A DNA stretch of 64,000 bases from Rhodospirillales bacterium (GTDB lineage Bacteria > Pseudomonadota > Alphaproteobacteria > Micavibrionales > Micavibrionaceae): the NCBI GenBank assembly GCA_020638155.1, contig JACKJB010000001.1, positions 744,001-808,000 on the forward strand. The letters run 5' to 3'. A model generated the notes under the pieces. The model made no database searches and was not told where the DNA came from. It saw only the letters and a list, made by a program, of their open reading frames with translations. The position numbers were made by a program, and so were the translations under genes. Within the stretch, counting starts at the first letter, position 1; every line of letters starts with the position of its first letter. Positions 50,417 through 59,939 of the stretch are shown piece after piece.

Positions 50417-51901
50417 ATGAATGCGCAGGCACAGATGAACCAGCAAGGCAAGAAACCGAAAACAGCGATTACACCGACCCGTGAAGAAAACTTCCCGGAA
50501 TGGTATCAACAGGTGATTAAAGCGGCTGACCTCGCGGAAAACGCACCGGTACGCGGCTGTATGGTGATTAAGCCGTACGGGTTTGCGCTGTGGGAAAATG
50601 TCCAGCGGGCGCTGGATGATATGATTAAGGAAGAGGATGTCCAGAATGCCTACTTCCCGCTTCTGATTCCTTTGAGCTTTATCAGCCGCGAGGCGGAGCA
50701 TGTTGACGGCTTTGCCAAGGAATGTGCCGTTGTAACCCATCACCGCCTTGAAAAAGGACCGGAAGGTGGGTTGGTACCGGCTGCCGGGGCGCAGCTTGAA
50801 GAACCGTTTATCATTCGCCCGACCTCGGAAACGATTATCGGCGATTCCATGGCGAAGTGGGTGCAGTCTTACCGCGATTTGCCTCTGAAGCTGAACCAGT
50901 GGTGTAACGTGATGCGGTGGGAACTGCGGACACGGATGTTCCTGCGGACCTCTGAATTCCTGTGGCAGGAAGGGCATAATGCCTTTGCCACGCCGGAGGA
51001 AGCAAACGAAGACGCAAGGAAGATGCTGGAGGTTTATCAGAAGCTTTACCGCGACTGGATGGCGATGCCGGGTATTCCGGGAGAGAAAACGGCTGATGAG
51101 CGGTTCCCCGGTGCGGATCACAGCTACACTTATGAATCGATGATGCAGGACGGCAAGGCGCTGCAGGCCTGTACCTCGCATAATCTGGGACAGAATTTCT
51201 CGAAATCATTCGGGATTCAGTATCAGGGCGAAGACGGGCAGACGCATCATGCCTATACCACCTCATGGGGGCTTTCGACCCGGTCGATTGGCGGGTTGAT
51301 TATGACCCATAGTGATGATGACGGCCTGATTATGCCGCCGAAGGTTGCGCCGCATCAGGTTGCGATTATTCCGGTTCTGCGGGATGACTCTGGTAAAGCC
51401 ACGGTGATTGAATTCTGCCGCAAGCTGAAAGAGAGCCTGAAGGAAAAAGGCGTGCGGGCGTTCCTTGACGAAAGCGATGCGCGGACCCCGGACAAAATGT
51501 GGGGTTCGATCAAGAAAGGCATTCCTGTGCGCGTTGAAGTCGGGGCGCGGGAAGTTGAAGAAGGTACTGTGACTTGGGTGCGCCGCGATATTGGCCGGGA
51601 TTCAAAAACCAGCGGCACTGTCGATGCGTTTATCAATGAGGTGCCGAATCTTCTGGCGCAGGTGCATCAGGCACTTTACGAGCGTGCAGAAACATTCACC
51701 CGCGAGAACGTTACCGATGTATCCGGTCTGGATGAGATTAAGCAGTTTTATGCCGCTGGCGGGTTTGGTTTTGTCCGGGCCGATAAGGCCGTGCTTGACG
51801 ATCCGGGGCTTGAGGCCGTTCAGAAAGAATTCTCCATTACCTCACGCTGCCTGCCGTTCGAGGATGACGGGCAGAAGGTCATTATAGGGAAATCCTACTA
51901 G
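50417..51901 (+). CDS. proS: Prolyl-tRNA synthetase, archaeal/eukaryotic (type 3) form
   Basis: The 494-residue class II enzyme charges tRNA-Pro. The N-terminus (REENFPEWYQQVIKAADLAE, then VRGCMVIKPYGFALWENVQ), the motif RPTSETIIG, the motif-2 region NQWCNVMRWELRTRMFLRTSEFLWQEGHNAF and a C-terminal Tyr ending KVIIGKSY are those of the Thermus/archaeal type rather than the bacterial types with an insertion domain. It occupies the site where alphaproteobacteria usually carry the about 440-residue bacterial type. It lies between rnj and lolC. Confidence 0.93.
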   Translation: MNAQAQMNQQGKKPKTAITPTREENFPEWYQQVIKAADLAENAPVRGCMVIKPYGFALWENVQRALDDMIKEEDVQNAYFPLLIPLSFISREAEHVDGFAKECAVVTHHRLEKGPEGGLVPAAGAQLEEPFIIRPTSETIIGDSMAKWVQSYRDLPLKLNQWCNVMRWELRTRMFLRTSEFLWQEGHNAFATPEEANEDARKMLEVYQKLYRDWMAMPGIPGEKTADERFPGADHSYTYESMMQDGKALQACTSHNLGQNFSKSFGIQYQGEDGQTHHAYTTSWGLSTRSIGGLIMTHSDDDGLIMPPKVAPHQVAIIPVLRDDSGKATVIEFCRKLKESLKEKGVRAFLDESDARTPDKMWGSIKKGIPVRVEVGAREVEEGTVTWVRRDIGRDSKTSGTVDAFINEVPNLLAQVHQALYERAETFTRENVTDVSGLDEIKQFYAAGGFGFVRADKAVLDDPGLEAVQKEFSITSRCLPFEDDGQKVIIGKSY

Positions 51902-51910
51902 GCCTTTTCT

Positions 51911-52079
51911 TCCCCTCTCCCTTTAGGGAGAGGGTTGTACAAGCTTGGTGAGCCGCAGGCGATCCTAGCTGAAACTGGGTGAGGGGGCTTATCCGGTTTA
52001 TGGCCCTCACCCACTTAGCCGGCGGCTTTTCTTTCAGAAAAACCGGGCTTCGTTGCCCTCTCCCAGAGGGAGAGGGGAT
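51911..52079. repeat. Large imperfect inverted repeat, family C
   Basis: The outer arms are TCCCCTCTCCCT (51911 on) and AGGGAGAGGGGA (to 52079). Each end is also a local palindrome. An inner GGGTGAGGG/CCCTCACCC pair (51977-51985 and 52004-52012) completes the structure. It fills the gap between proS and the next gene. Confidence 0.7.
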
Positions 52080-52085
52080 AGTGGA

Positions 52086-52784
52086 TTAAGCGGCCATATC
52101 AAAGCGCATCGGGTTGTGCGGCGGTTTAAAGTCCGGGCCCATGGCTTTGCGTACGGCGTCGATGATTTCCTTTTTGCCGGTTTCCAGTAAGGCTTGCGTG
52201 ACACCCGGTGTCAGGTCGTGGAACAGGCGCTGGCCGAAGCCGTGGATCGGCGGGAATTCATCGTATCCATATCCTTTGTCGAGCGAGGCATTCTGGCGGA
52301 TCAGCTCTTTCATTGCATCATAGAGCATCATATTCGCGGTGCCGCTGACAACGTTTTCGGTGACGCCCCTGCTGTCTGACGCCATATCAGGGGTGATGCC
52401 CTTGCTGCCGAGTTCTTTGAGTTTATCGACATCGTTCATATAGGCGGCGATAGCATAGATTTGTGCCGGGTTCTTATAACCGGTTTTGTCCTGCAGGGCT
52501 TTATCCGGCTGTTCAAAAATGCCGTGGCCGATGATTTTACTGTCAAAATGGTCGTATACAGCTTTGCGCATGGCTTTGAGCAGGGTGGGGCTTGCGTCCG
52601 GCTTTGTGCTGTATGCGCCGATGGTCCTGATAATCTGGTCTTCATAAAATTCCCGGTTGGGCATCGCGTGACGAATGGCGCGTGTTGCGGCGTGAGCGTC
52701 TTTGTTGTCGATGGCGTTTTTCAGATCTTTGACGGCATGCGCGGCATTGCCGATATTAGCCCAGAACTGGCTTAGCTTTCCCAT
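52086..52784 (-). CDS. Unknown helical protein
   Basis: The 232-residue product starts at ATG 52784 and has no signal peptide. It is mainly helical with many Ala, Asp and Lys, and ankyrin-like stretches (NPAQIYAIAAYMNDVDKLKELGSKGITPDM) near the middle. It lies opposite to the conserved proS-lolC direction. No family is recognised. Confidence 0.62.
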   Translation of the reverse strand: MGKLSQFWANIGNAAHAVKDLKNAIDNKDAHAATRAIRHAMPNREFYEDQIIRTIGAYSTKPDASPTLLKAMRKAVYDHFDSKIIGHGIFEQPDKALQDKTGYKNPAQIYAIAAYMNDVDKLKELGSKGITPDMASDSRGVTENVVSGTANMMLYDAMKELIRQNASLDKGYGYDEFPPIHGFGQRLFHDLTPGVTQALLETGKKEIIDAVRKAMGPDFKPPHNPMRFDMAA

Positions 52785-52951
52785 AGTTAACCTTCCTGTT
52801 ATTTATATTTTTTTATTATGCTCTTTTTATATCATAAAATTACCGGATTGCGGAGGAAAAAGTCAGATTGCTGCGTATACAATGCAGATCAAGGCTTACA
52901 AAATCTGCGCGGATCTCTATATTGTTGTGAGATCAGGACGGGAAGAATTTG

Positions 52952-54196
52952 ATGTTTACACCTTTTGAGAGAATGGTTGCGGGGCGTTACCTGCGGGCGC
53001 GCAAGGCGGAAGGCTTTGTGTCGGTGATTGCCGGGTTTTCTTTCCTGGGCATTATGCTTGGCGTGGCGACGCTGATTATCGTGATGTCGGTGATGAACGG
53101 TTTCCGGGCGGAATTGCTGACCCGTATTCTGGGCCTGAATGGGCATATCAATATCTATAGCCATGTCGGCAAGCTTGAAGATTACAAGGTCATGCAGCTC
53201 AAGGTCGAAGGTGTGGAGGGTGTCATTACCGCCGTGCCGATGATCGAAGGGCAGGCTTTATTGTCCGTGCATGGCAGCGCGACGGGCGTGATTGTACGCG
53301 GGTTATCGCAGGAAGACTTTACCCGTAAGCCGATTTTGGCGAATTCCCTGATCCGTGGAGATGTACGGGATTTTGACGGGACCAATGTCGCGATCGGTAA
53401 GGCGATGGCCGATAAGCTGAAAGTTACGGTCGGGGACGAAATTACCCTGATTGCGCCGAAAGGAAAGGCCAGCCCGTTCGGGACGATTCCGCGCTCCCGC
53501 ACCTATACAATCGGTGCCGTGTTTGATGTTGGGATGTTTGAGTATAACAGCGGCTTTATCTTCATGCCGCTTGAGGCGGCGCAGGTTTTCTTCCAGATGC
53601 AGGGGAAAGTGTCTTCGCTGGAAGTGTTTACAGAAGATCCAGTGCGGCTCCAGCATATTCGCGAGAATATCGCACTGACGGTCGGGGACCGGGCCGGGGT
53701 TTATGACTGGCGGGATATGAACAGCAGTTTCTTTAACGCGCTACAGGTCGAACGGAATGTGATGTTTCTGATCCTGACGATGATTATCCTGGTGGCGGCG
53801 TTTAATATCATTTCTTCGATGATTATGCTGGTGAAGGATAAGGGGCGGGATATCGCGATCATGCGGACGATGGGCGCTTCCCGGCGCAGCATGATGAAGA
53901 TCTTTATCCTGACCGGGGCCAGCATCGGGTTTATCGGCACCTTTGCCGGGGCGGTTCTCGGGATCGTCTTTGCGCTGAACATCGAGGCGATCCGGCAATG
54001 GCTGCAGGGGCTGACGGGGACGGACCTGTTCGCGGCGGAGATTTATTTCCTGTCGAAGCTGCCGGCGGAAATTGACTGGCATGAGGTGACCGCAGTTGTG
54101 GGGATGGCGTTTGTGCTGTCGATCCTTGCGACGCTATACCCGGCGTGGCGGGCGGCTAAACTCGATCCGGTGGAGGCGCTGCGTTATGAAAGCTAA
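52952..54196 (+). CDS. lolC: Lipoprotein-releasing system permease LolC/LolE
   Basis: The 414-residue protein is the membrane part of the Lol ABC exporter that frees lipoproteins from the inner membrane. It has one N-terminal transmembrane helix (about 25-50), a large periplasmic domain, and three C-terminal helices (about 275-395). Motifs are FERMVAGRYLRARKAEGFVSVIAGFSFLGI and the C-terminal PAWRAAKLDPVEALRYE. ATG 52952 follows GGAAG by 6 nt. In alphaproteobacteria one such gene serves for LolC and LolE. Confidence 0.94.
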   Translation: MFTPFERMVAGRYLRARKAEGFVSVIAGFSFLGIMLGVATLIIVMSVMNGFRAELLTRILGLNGHINIYSHVGKLEDYKVMQLKVEGVEGVITAVPMIEGQALLSVHGSATGVIVRGLSQEDFTRKPILANSLIRGDVRDFDGTNVAIGKAMADKLKVTVGDEITLIAPKGKASPFGTIPRSRTYTIGAVFDVGMFEYNSGFIFMPLEAAQVFFQMQGKVSSLEVFTEDPVRLQHIRENIALTVGDRAGVYDWRDMNSSFFNALQVERNVMFLILTMIILVAAFNIISSMIMLVKDKGRDIAIMRTMGASRRSMMKIFILTGASIGFIGTFAGAVLGIVFALNIEAIRQWLQGLTGTDLFAAEIYFLSKLPAEIDWHEVTAVVGMAFVLSILATLYPAWRAAKLDPVEALRYES

Positions 54197-54914
54197 GGAA
54201 AAAGTTGTGTCTATGACAGGAGCGAAAGCGGCGGTGGCCAGTACGCTGCTGCATGTCGAAGGTCTTGAAAAAAGTTTCAAGCAGGGCGGCGAAACGTTGA
54301 CGATCCTGAAAAACTTAAGCCTGTCGATTGAAAAAGGCGAAATGGTTGCACTGGTTGGGCCGAGTGGGGCGGGGAAATCGACCCTGCTGCATATGATCGG
54401 TTTGCTGGATAGCCCGACGGCGGGACAGATTATCGTCAACGGTCATGAAGCCTCAAAGCTGGGCGATGAAGAGCGCACGAAGCTGCGGCGGGAGTTTCTC
54501 GGCTTTATTTACCAGTTCCATTACCTGCAACCGGAGTTTTCGGCGGTTGAAAATGTGATTATTCCGCAGATGATTGCCGGGAAGTCGAAGCGGGCAGCGA
54601 AGAAGACTGCCGAACAATTACTGGAATCCCTTGGGCTGGGGCACCGTTTTTCCCATCGCCCCGGTACATTGTCGGGCGGAGAGCAACAGCGCGTGGCGAT
54701 TGCGCGGGCGCTGGCGAACAGTCCGAAGCTGCTTCTGGCTGATGAGCCGACAGGGAACCTTGACCCGGAAACATCCAGTGATGTGTTCGACATCCTGATT
54801 AAGCTCGTGAAAGATACCGGGATCGGGGCATTGATTGCCACACATAATATGGATCTGGCCGACCGGATGGATAAAGTGTTCGAGCTTAAGAACGGCCGGG
54901 TTTTTGCCTATTGA
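54186..54914 (+). CDS. lolD: Lipoprotein-releasing system ATP-binding protein LolD
   Basis: The 242-residue ABC ATPase has Walker A GPSGAGKST, a Q-loop in FIYQFHYLQPEFSA, the signature LSGGEQQRVAIARAL, Walker B LLLADEPTGNLD and the H-loop ATHNMDLA. It powers lipoprotein release with LolC. Its ATG 54186 overlaps the lolC stop by 11 nt; ATG 54213 is an alternative. The order lolC-lolD-dnaE is conserved. Confidence 0.96.
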   Translation: MKAKEKVVSMTGAKAAVASTLLHVEGLEKSFKQGGETLTILKNLSLSIEKGEMVALVGPSGAGKSTLLHMIGLLDSPTAGQIIVNGHEASKLGDEERTKLRREFLGFIYQFHYLQPEFSAVENVIIPQMIAGKSKRAAKKTAEQLLESLGLGHRFSHRPGTLSGGEQQRVAIARALANSPKLLLADEPTGNLDPETSSDVFDILIKLVKDTGIGALIATHNMDLADRMDKVFELKNGRVFAY

Positions 54915-54929
54915 TTATTCTAGTTCCTG

Positions 54930-54999
54930 TGTCATTTCGAGGCGAAGCCGAGAAATCTCCAGATTGTCGGGAGATCCCTCACATGCGTTCGGGATGACA
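54930..54999. repeat. Palindromic repeat, family B (copy 1)
   Basis: The unit runs from TGTCATTTCGAG to GTTCGGGATGACA. The ends are inverted with two mismatches, and inner arms ATCTCC/GGAGAT surround a short loop. It lies between lolD and dnaE. A longer relative is at 59688-59776. Confidence 0.65.
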
Positions 55000-55077
55000 A
55001 TAGAGGGGATGCCGTAAACCGTGGACAATCACGGCTCAGGGGTTTTTTCCGGACATAAATCTGTTTAGGATGGGGCT

Positions 55078-58000
55078 ATGCCCAAAGCGCAGATTCCAGA
55101 TCAGCATGGCTTTGTCCATTTGCATTTGCATACCGCCTATTCATTGGCGGAAGGTGCGTTGCGTCCGAAAAAGCTGATCGGGATGTGCCAGGATCAGAAG
55201 ATGCCTGCCGTGGCCATGACCGACAGCGGGAATATGTTCGGCGGGTTGGAGTTCGCCTTATCCGCCGCGCAGAGCGGGGTACAGCCAATTATTGGGTGCC
55301 AGGTGCAGTTGGGACTGGAAGGGCATTTACTTGTCCTGCTGTGCCAGACGGTGCAAGGCTACCGCAATCTTTGTAAGCTGGTCAGCGAGTCTTACCTGAA
55401 GGTGGAAGCGGCGGAAAAGCCGCATGTGAGCTGGCAGCAGCTTGAAGAGTGCGCCGACGGGCTGATTTGCCTGTCGGGCGGATTGGCCGGGCCGGTGGCG
55501 CAATATCTGCTGCATAACCAGCCGAAGGAAGCCAAAGAAGCACTGAAACGGCTGATGAAAATTTATCCGGGGCGGCTATATATCGAGTTGCAGCGTCACG
55601 GGCTGGTCGAAGAGGATACGGTCGAAGGGCCGCTGATCGATCTTGCTTATGAATTCGATGTGCCTCTGGTGGCGACGAATGACTGTTATTTCCCCAAACG
55701 CAAAATGTATGAAGCGCATGATGCGCTGCTATGTATCGCGGATGGGCGTTATGTGACCGAAGATAACCGCCGCAAGGTTACGCCGGAGCATTACTTCAAA
55801 AGCACGCAGGACATGCGGGAGCTGTTCGCCGATATTCCCGAGGCCTGCGATAATACGCTGGTGATCGCGCAGCGCTGTTCGTTCCTGTTGCAGGTAATTA
55901 ACCCGATCCTGCCGCCTTTTGAGACGGAAGGCGGGCGGTCCGAGGTTGAGGAATTGAAGGCGCAGGCAATGGCCGGGCTGCGGTGGCGGCTTGAGAATTT
56001 CGTGTTCACGGATGACATGGACGAGGCCAAACGCAAAGAAATTGCTAAGCCGTATGAAGAGCGGATGGATTACGAACTGGGGATCATCATCGAGATGCAG
56101 TTCCCCGGTTACTTCCTGATCTGTTCGGATTTTATCAAATGGGCCAAAGAGCATGACATTCCGGTCGGGCCGGGCCGGGGGTCCGGTGCGGGCTCGGTGG
56201 TGGCGTGGGCGCTGAAGGTCACCGACCTTGATCCGCTGCGCTTTGGGCTGCTGTTCGAGCGGTTCCTGAACCCGGAACGGGTGTCGATGCCTGACTTCGA
56301 CGTGGATTTCTGCCAGGACCGGCGCGATGAAGTGATCCGCTATGTGCAGGATAAATACGGGCACGATAAGGTCGCGCAGATTATTACCTTTGGTAAGTTG
56401 CAGGCGCGGGCCGTGGTGCGCGATGTCGGGCGGGTTCTGCAAATGCCGTACGGGCAGGTGGACCGGATTGCCAAGATGATCCCAGCCAATCCGGCACACC
56501 CGATTTCACTTGCCGAAGCGCTGGAGCAGGATGCCGATTTGCGGGCGGAAAAGGATAAGGAAGAAACGTCGCAAAAGCTGATCGAGATTGCGTTGCAGCT
56601 TGAAGGACTTTACCGGCACGCCTCGACCCACGCTGCCGGGGTGGTGATCGGGGACAGGCCGCTGCATGAGTTGCTGGCGCTGTACCGTGATCCGCGCTCT
56701 GATATGCCGGTGACCCAGTTCAATATGAAGTTTGTCGAGCAGGCCGGGCTGGTGAAGTTCGACTTTCTGGGCCTGAAAACGCTGACGGTGATCCAGAAAG
56801 CTTTGCAGTATATCGAGGAAGTGCACGGCGAGAAAATCGAGATCCTGCAAATTCCGTTCGATCATGCGCAAACATATGAGCTGCTGACTGTCGGGAATAC
56901 GGTCGGGGTGTTCCAGCTTGAAAGCGCCGGGATGCGCGATGCGATGCGGCGTATGAAGCCGAACCGGTTTGAAGATATCATCGCTTTGGTGGCGCTGTAT
57001 CGTCCGGGGCCGATGGATAATATCCCAATCTATATTGACCGGAAGGAAGGCAAGGAAGAGCCGGACTATATGCATCCGAAGCTGCAGCCTTACCTGGAAG
57101 AAACTTACGGCTTGATGATTTATCAGGAACAGGTCATGCAGGCGGCGCAGGCTTTGTCCGGTTATACGCTCGGTGGTGCTGACTTGCTCCGGCGCGCGAT
57201 GGGTAAGAAGATCAAGGCCGAGATGGACGCGCAGCGCGAGATGTTCGTCAACGGCGCGAAAGAACATAATAATGTCCCGGCGAAACAGGCCAACGAGATT
57301 TTCGACCAGATCGCCAAATTCGCAGGCTATGGTTTCAACAAATCCCACGCGGCGGCTTATGCGCTGATCGCTTACCAGACGGCATGGCTGAAGGCGAATT
57401 ACCCGGTTGAGTTCATGGCGGCGTCAATGACGCTTGATATGGGGAACACCGATAAGCTGAGCATCTTTAAGCAGGAGCTTGATCGTCTGGGGATTGCGCT
57501 GCTGCCACCCGATCTTAATAAATCCTATCCTGAATTCCGGGTGGAAAACGGGGCGGTACGTTATGCGCTGGCGGCGTTAAAAGGCGTGGGCGAGCAGGCG
57601 ATGAAAAGCCTTGTGCAGGAGCGCGACGAAAACGGGCCGTTCAAAGACCTGAATGATTTCGCCGGACGGCTGGATTCTTCGGTGATGAACAAGCGGCAGC
57701 TTGAGCGCATGATTTGCGCCGGGGTGTTCGATAGTCTGAACCCCAACCGGGCGCAGGTGCATGGCGGTGTGGAAACGATTATCAAGCATGCGCAAACGCT
57801 GACAGCCGAGAAAGCCAGCGGCCAGTCAAGCCTGTTCGGCGGTGGGGAAGGCGGCTTTTCAGAAATGCCGGAGTTGCCTGCGATCAAGGGCTGGGATGCG
57901 TTGGAGCAATTGCGGAACGAATTTGATGCGGTTGGCTTTTACCTGTCGGCGCACCCGCTCGATACCAAGGCCGGGCAATTAGAGCGGATGGGCATTGTCT

Positions 58001-58527
58001 CGATGATGCAGGTCGAGCGCGAGCTTGCCCATAAAAACAGCGCGCTTCTGGATATGGCCGGGGTGCTGATTAAAAAGCAGATCAAGGTGTCGCCGAAATC
58101 CGGGAATAAATATGCCTTCCTGCAATTGTCCGATTCTTCCGGGGTTTATGAGGTCGTCCTGTTCTCCGAGCTTCTGGCGCGCTGCCGGGATATTCTGGAA
58201 GAAGGGGAGACGCTGCTGCTGAAGGTGATTGCCGAGCAGAAGGAAGATCAGGTCCGCTATACGGTGCAGGACGTCAAACCGCTGGATAAGGCGCTTGCCC
58301 AGAAAATCCAGGAAGTGCATATCCATATTGATGACGGGGCTCCGATGCAGCAGCTTCGCGATCTGTTGAATGCCGAAGGCCGTGGACGCGCACGGATCGC
58401 GGTATTTGTCCCGCTGGATGGTGAGGAAACGGCGGAGATCGAAATCAACGGCCGCTGGAACTTTTCACCGGAGGCGCGCAATGCGCTGATGAAGGCGGAT
58501 GGGGTTGTTGAGATTCAGGAACTCTAA
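55078..58527 (+). CDS. dnaE: DNA polymerase III subunit alpha
   Basis: The 1149-residue replicative polymerase has an N-terminal PHP domain (FVHLHLHTAYSLAEGALR), the palm with catalytic Asp406, Asp408 and Asp410 in PDFDVDF, the thumb and fingers, the helix-hairpin-helix region, and a C-terminal OB fold (about 1000-1080). The length fits DnaE1. It starts at ATG 55078 after a family B palindrome. It is the last gene of the conserved nuo-to-dnaE run. Confidence 0.97.
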   Translation: MPKAQIPDQHGFVHLHLHTAYSLAEGALRPKKLIGMCQDQKMPAVAMTDSGNMFGGLEFALSAAQSGVQPIIGCQVQLGLEGHLLVLLCQTVQGYRNLCKLVSESYLKVEAAEKPHVSWQQLEECADGLICLSGGLAGPVAQYLLHNQPKEAKEALKRLMKIYPGRLYIELQRHGLVEEDTVEGPLIDLAYEFDVPLVATNDCYFPKRKMYEAHDALLCIADGRYVTEDNRRKVTPEHYFKSTQDMRELFADIPEACDNTLVIAQRCSFLLQVINPILPPFETEGGRSEVEELKAQAMAGLRWRLENFVFTDDMDEAKRKEIAKPYEERMDYELGIIIEMQFPGYFLICSDFIKWAKEHDIPVGPGRGSGAGSVVAWALKVTDLDPLRFGLLFERFLNPERVSMPDFDVDFCQDRRDEVIRYVQDKYGHDKVAQIITFGKLQARAVVRDVGRVLQMPYGQVDRIAKMIPANPAHPISLAEALEQDADLRAEKDKEETSQKLIEIALQLEGLYRHASTHAAGVVIGDRPLHELLALYRDPRSDMPVTQFNMKFVEQAGLVKFDFLGLKTLTVIQKALQYIEEVHGEKIEILQIPFDHAQTYELLTVGNTVGVFQLESAGMRDAMRRMKPNRFEDIIALVALYRPGPMDNIPIYIDRKEGKEEPDYMHPKLQPYLEETYGLMIYQEQVMQAAQALSGYTLGGADLLRRAMGKKIKAEMDAQREMFVNGAKEHNNVPAKQANEIFDQIAKFAGYGFNKSHAAAYALIAYQTAWLKANYPVEFMAASMTLDMGNTDKLSIFKQELDRLGIALLPPDLNKSYPEFRVENGAVRYALAALKGVGEQAMKSLVQERDENGPFKDLNDFAGRLDSSVMNKRQLERMICAGVFDSLNPNRAQVHGGVETIIKHAQTLTAEKASGQSSLFGGGEGGFSEMPELPAIKGWDALEQLRNEFDAVGFYLSAHPLDTKAGQLERMGIVSMMQVERELAHKNSALLDMAGVLIKKQIKVSPKSGNKYAFLQLSDSSGVYEVVLFSELLARCRDILEEGETLLLKVIAEQKEDQVRYTVQDVKPLDKALAQKIQEVHIHIDDGAPMQQLRDLLNAEGRGRARIAVFVPLDGEETAEIEINGRWNFSPEARNALMKADGVVEIQEL

Positions 58528-58566
58528 ATCCTTCCCATACCATTAGAAAAACAGTATAAGTGTGCC

Positions 58567-59679
58567 ATGATGGATTTCATGGAAGCATGGCGGGTATCGG
58601 AAAAAGACTTTCCGCACAACGGGTCGGCAGCGGAGAAGCTGGCTTTTTGTGTGCGTTATGCTGTGCTTGCGCCGTCTGTGTATAACTCCCAGCCATGGCA
58701 TTTCAGTATCGACGGGAATATTCTGTACCTGTTTGCGGATCGTCGGCATGCTTTGCCGGTGATTGATCCGGATGACCGGGAACAGAACATTGCCTGCGGC
58801 GCGGCGCTTTATAATCTGCGGCTGGCGATTGCGCATTTTGGTTATGACGAAACGACGGAGCTGCTGCCAGATCCGGCGCAAGATAGTTTGCTGGCCAAGG
58901 TCAAGCTGGGGAACAAGCGTGAAGGGGCACCGGATGAAGCGCTCGACACGCTGTTCCGCGTTATTCCCAAACGTCACAGCAATAAAGGGGCGTTTGCCGA
59001 TAAAACCGTACCCGAAGATGTGCTGGCGAAGTTGCAGGCTGCTGCCGCCAGTGAAGGGGCGTGGCTGCATATCTGTCCTCCGGCGGAACGTAAAGTGATT
59101 GTCGGTATGGTTGCCGAAGCTGACCGGATCCAGGCGAGTAACAAGCATTTCCGGCGAGAGCTGGCAGGCTGGGTCGATCCACGCCGCAATCTCAGCGGTG
59201 ACGGGATGCCTAATCTGGGGTTGTCCTATAATGAAGTTGTCAAAAGCCTGAACCCCAGCCTAGCGCGGCGGTTTACGGTTGATAACCAGACCGCAACCGA
59301 TGAGCAGCTGGAGCTGAATTCCCCGGTATTAGCCGTGTTGGGAAGTAAAGCCGGCGGAGTTCTGGAGCGGCTGCGGGCCGGGCAAGGACTGATGCGCGTC
59401 TTGTTGCAGGCGGAAGTGAGCGGTCTTGCTGTGTCGGCACTGAACCAGCCTTGCGAGGTGCCCGAACTGCGGCTTGTGATGCATGACGAGATCAGCCATC
59501 AGGGCCGGGCGCATATGATTTTGCGGATCGGTTATGGCGGTAAGCCGGTTTACACGCCGCGCCGGGCGCTGGAGGACGTGCTTGATTTTGACGGTAAAGC
59601 CGTCACCAAAACCAAAAAAGCCGCCAATGACGGCGGCTCTGGTCTGTTTGGCCGGGTTAAGGGCCTTTTCAGAAAATAA
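58567..59679 (+). CDS. Acg-family FMN-binding nitroreductase-like protein
   Basis: The 370-residue product is related to nitroreductases. An N-terminal motif APSVYNSQPWHF and the middle segment RHSNKGAF fit the Acg family, in which two nitroreductase folds form one chain and may sequester FMN. The C-terminus has IGYGGKPVYTPRR. Two ATGs stand in a row (58567, 58570). The role in this organism is unknown. The last 15 codons contain a GC-rich hairpin in the coding region. Confidence 0.78.
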   Translation: MMDFMEAWRVSEKDFPHNGSAAEKLAFCVRYAVLAPSVYNSQPWHFSIDGNILYLFADRRHALPVIDPDDREQNIACGAALYNLRLAIAHFGYDETTELLPDPAQDSLLAKVKLGNKREGAPDEALDTLFRVIPKRHSNKGAFADKTVPEDVLAKLQAAAASEGAWLHICPPAERKVIVGMVAEADRIQASNKHFRRELAGWVDPRRNLSGDGMPNLGLSYNEVVKSLNPSLARRFTVDNQTATDEQLELNSPVLAVLGSKAGGVLERLRAGQGLMRVLLQAEVSGLAVSALNQPCEVPELRLVMHDEISHQGRAHMILRIGYGGKPVYTPRRALEDVLDFDGKAVTKTKKAANDGGSGLFGRVKGLFRK

Positions 59680-59687
59680 TCAGCTAT

Positions 59688-59776
59688 TGTCATCTCGACC
59701 GGAGCGCGTTAGCGCGTAGTGGAGAGGTTTTCTTAGTAAATCAGTACGAAGATCCCTCGGCTGCGCTCGGGATGAC
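59688..59776. repeat. Palindromic repeat, family B (copy 2)
   Basis: The ends TGTCATCTCGAC and GCTCGGGATGACA are inverted like those of the copy at 54930. An 89-bp interior has a GCGCGTTAGCGCG hairpin (about 59704-59716). It lies between the Acg-type gene and rpsB. Confidence 0.65.
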
Positions 59777-59792
59777 ATCTTTTATTTAAACC

Positions 59793-59821
59793 TTGCAAAT
59801 CCCCTGAAATCCCTGTATATC
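59793..59821 (+). promoter_or_regulatory. Candidate promoter of rpsB-tsf
   Basis: TTGCAA (59793-59798) and TATATC (59816-59821) have a 17-bp spacer. They are followed by a leader of about 110 nt before rpsB, long enough for S2 feedback control, although no specific fold could be confirmed by eye. Confidence 0.5.
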
Positions 59822-59939
59822 AACGCGCAATAGCCATTTTGGGCTAAATACACATGCAAAGAACGTGGGCCGTAACCTGCCCGTCGGTGCCTGAAAAGGC
59901 CAGTCTTTGCAGAGGCATAACCGAAAAAGGAGAAACGAC

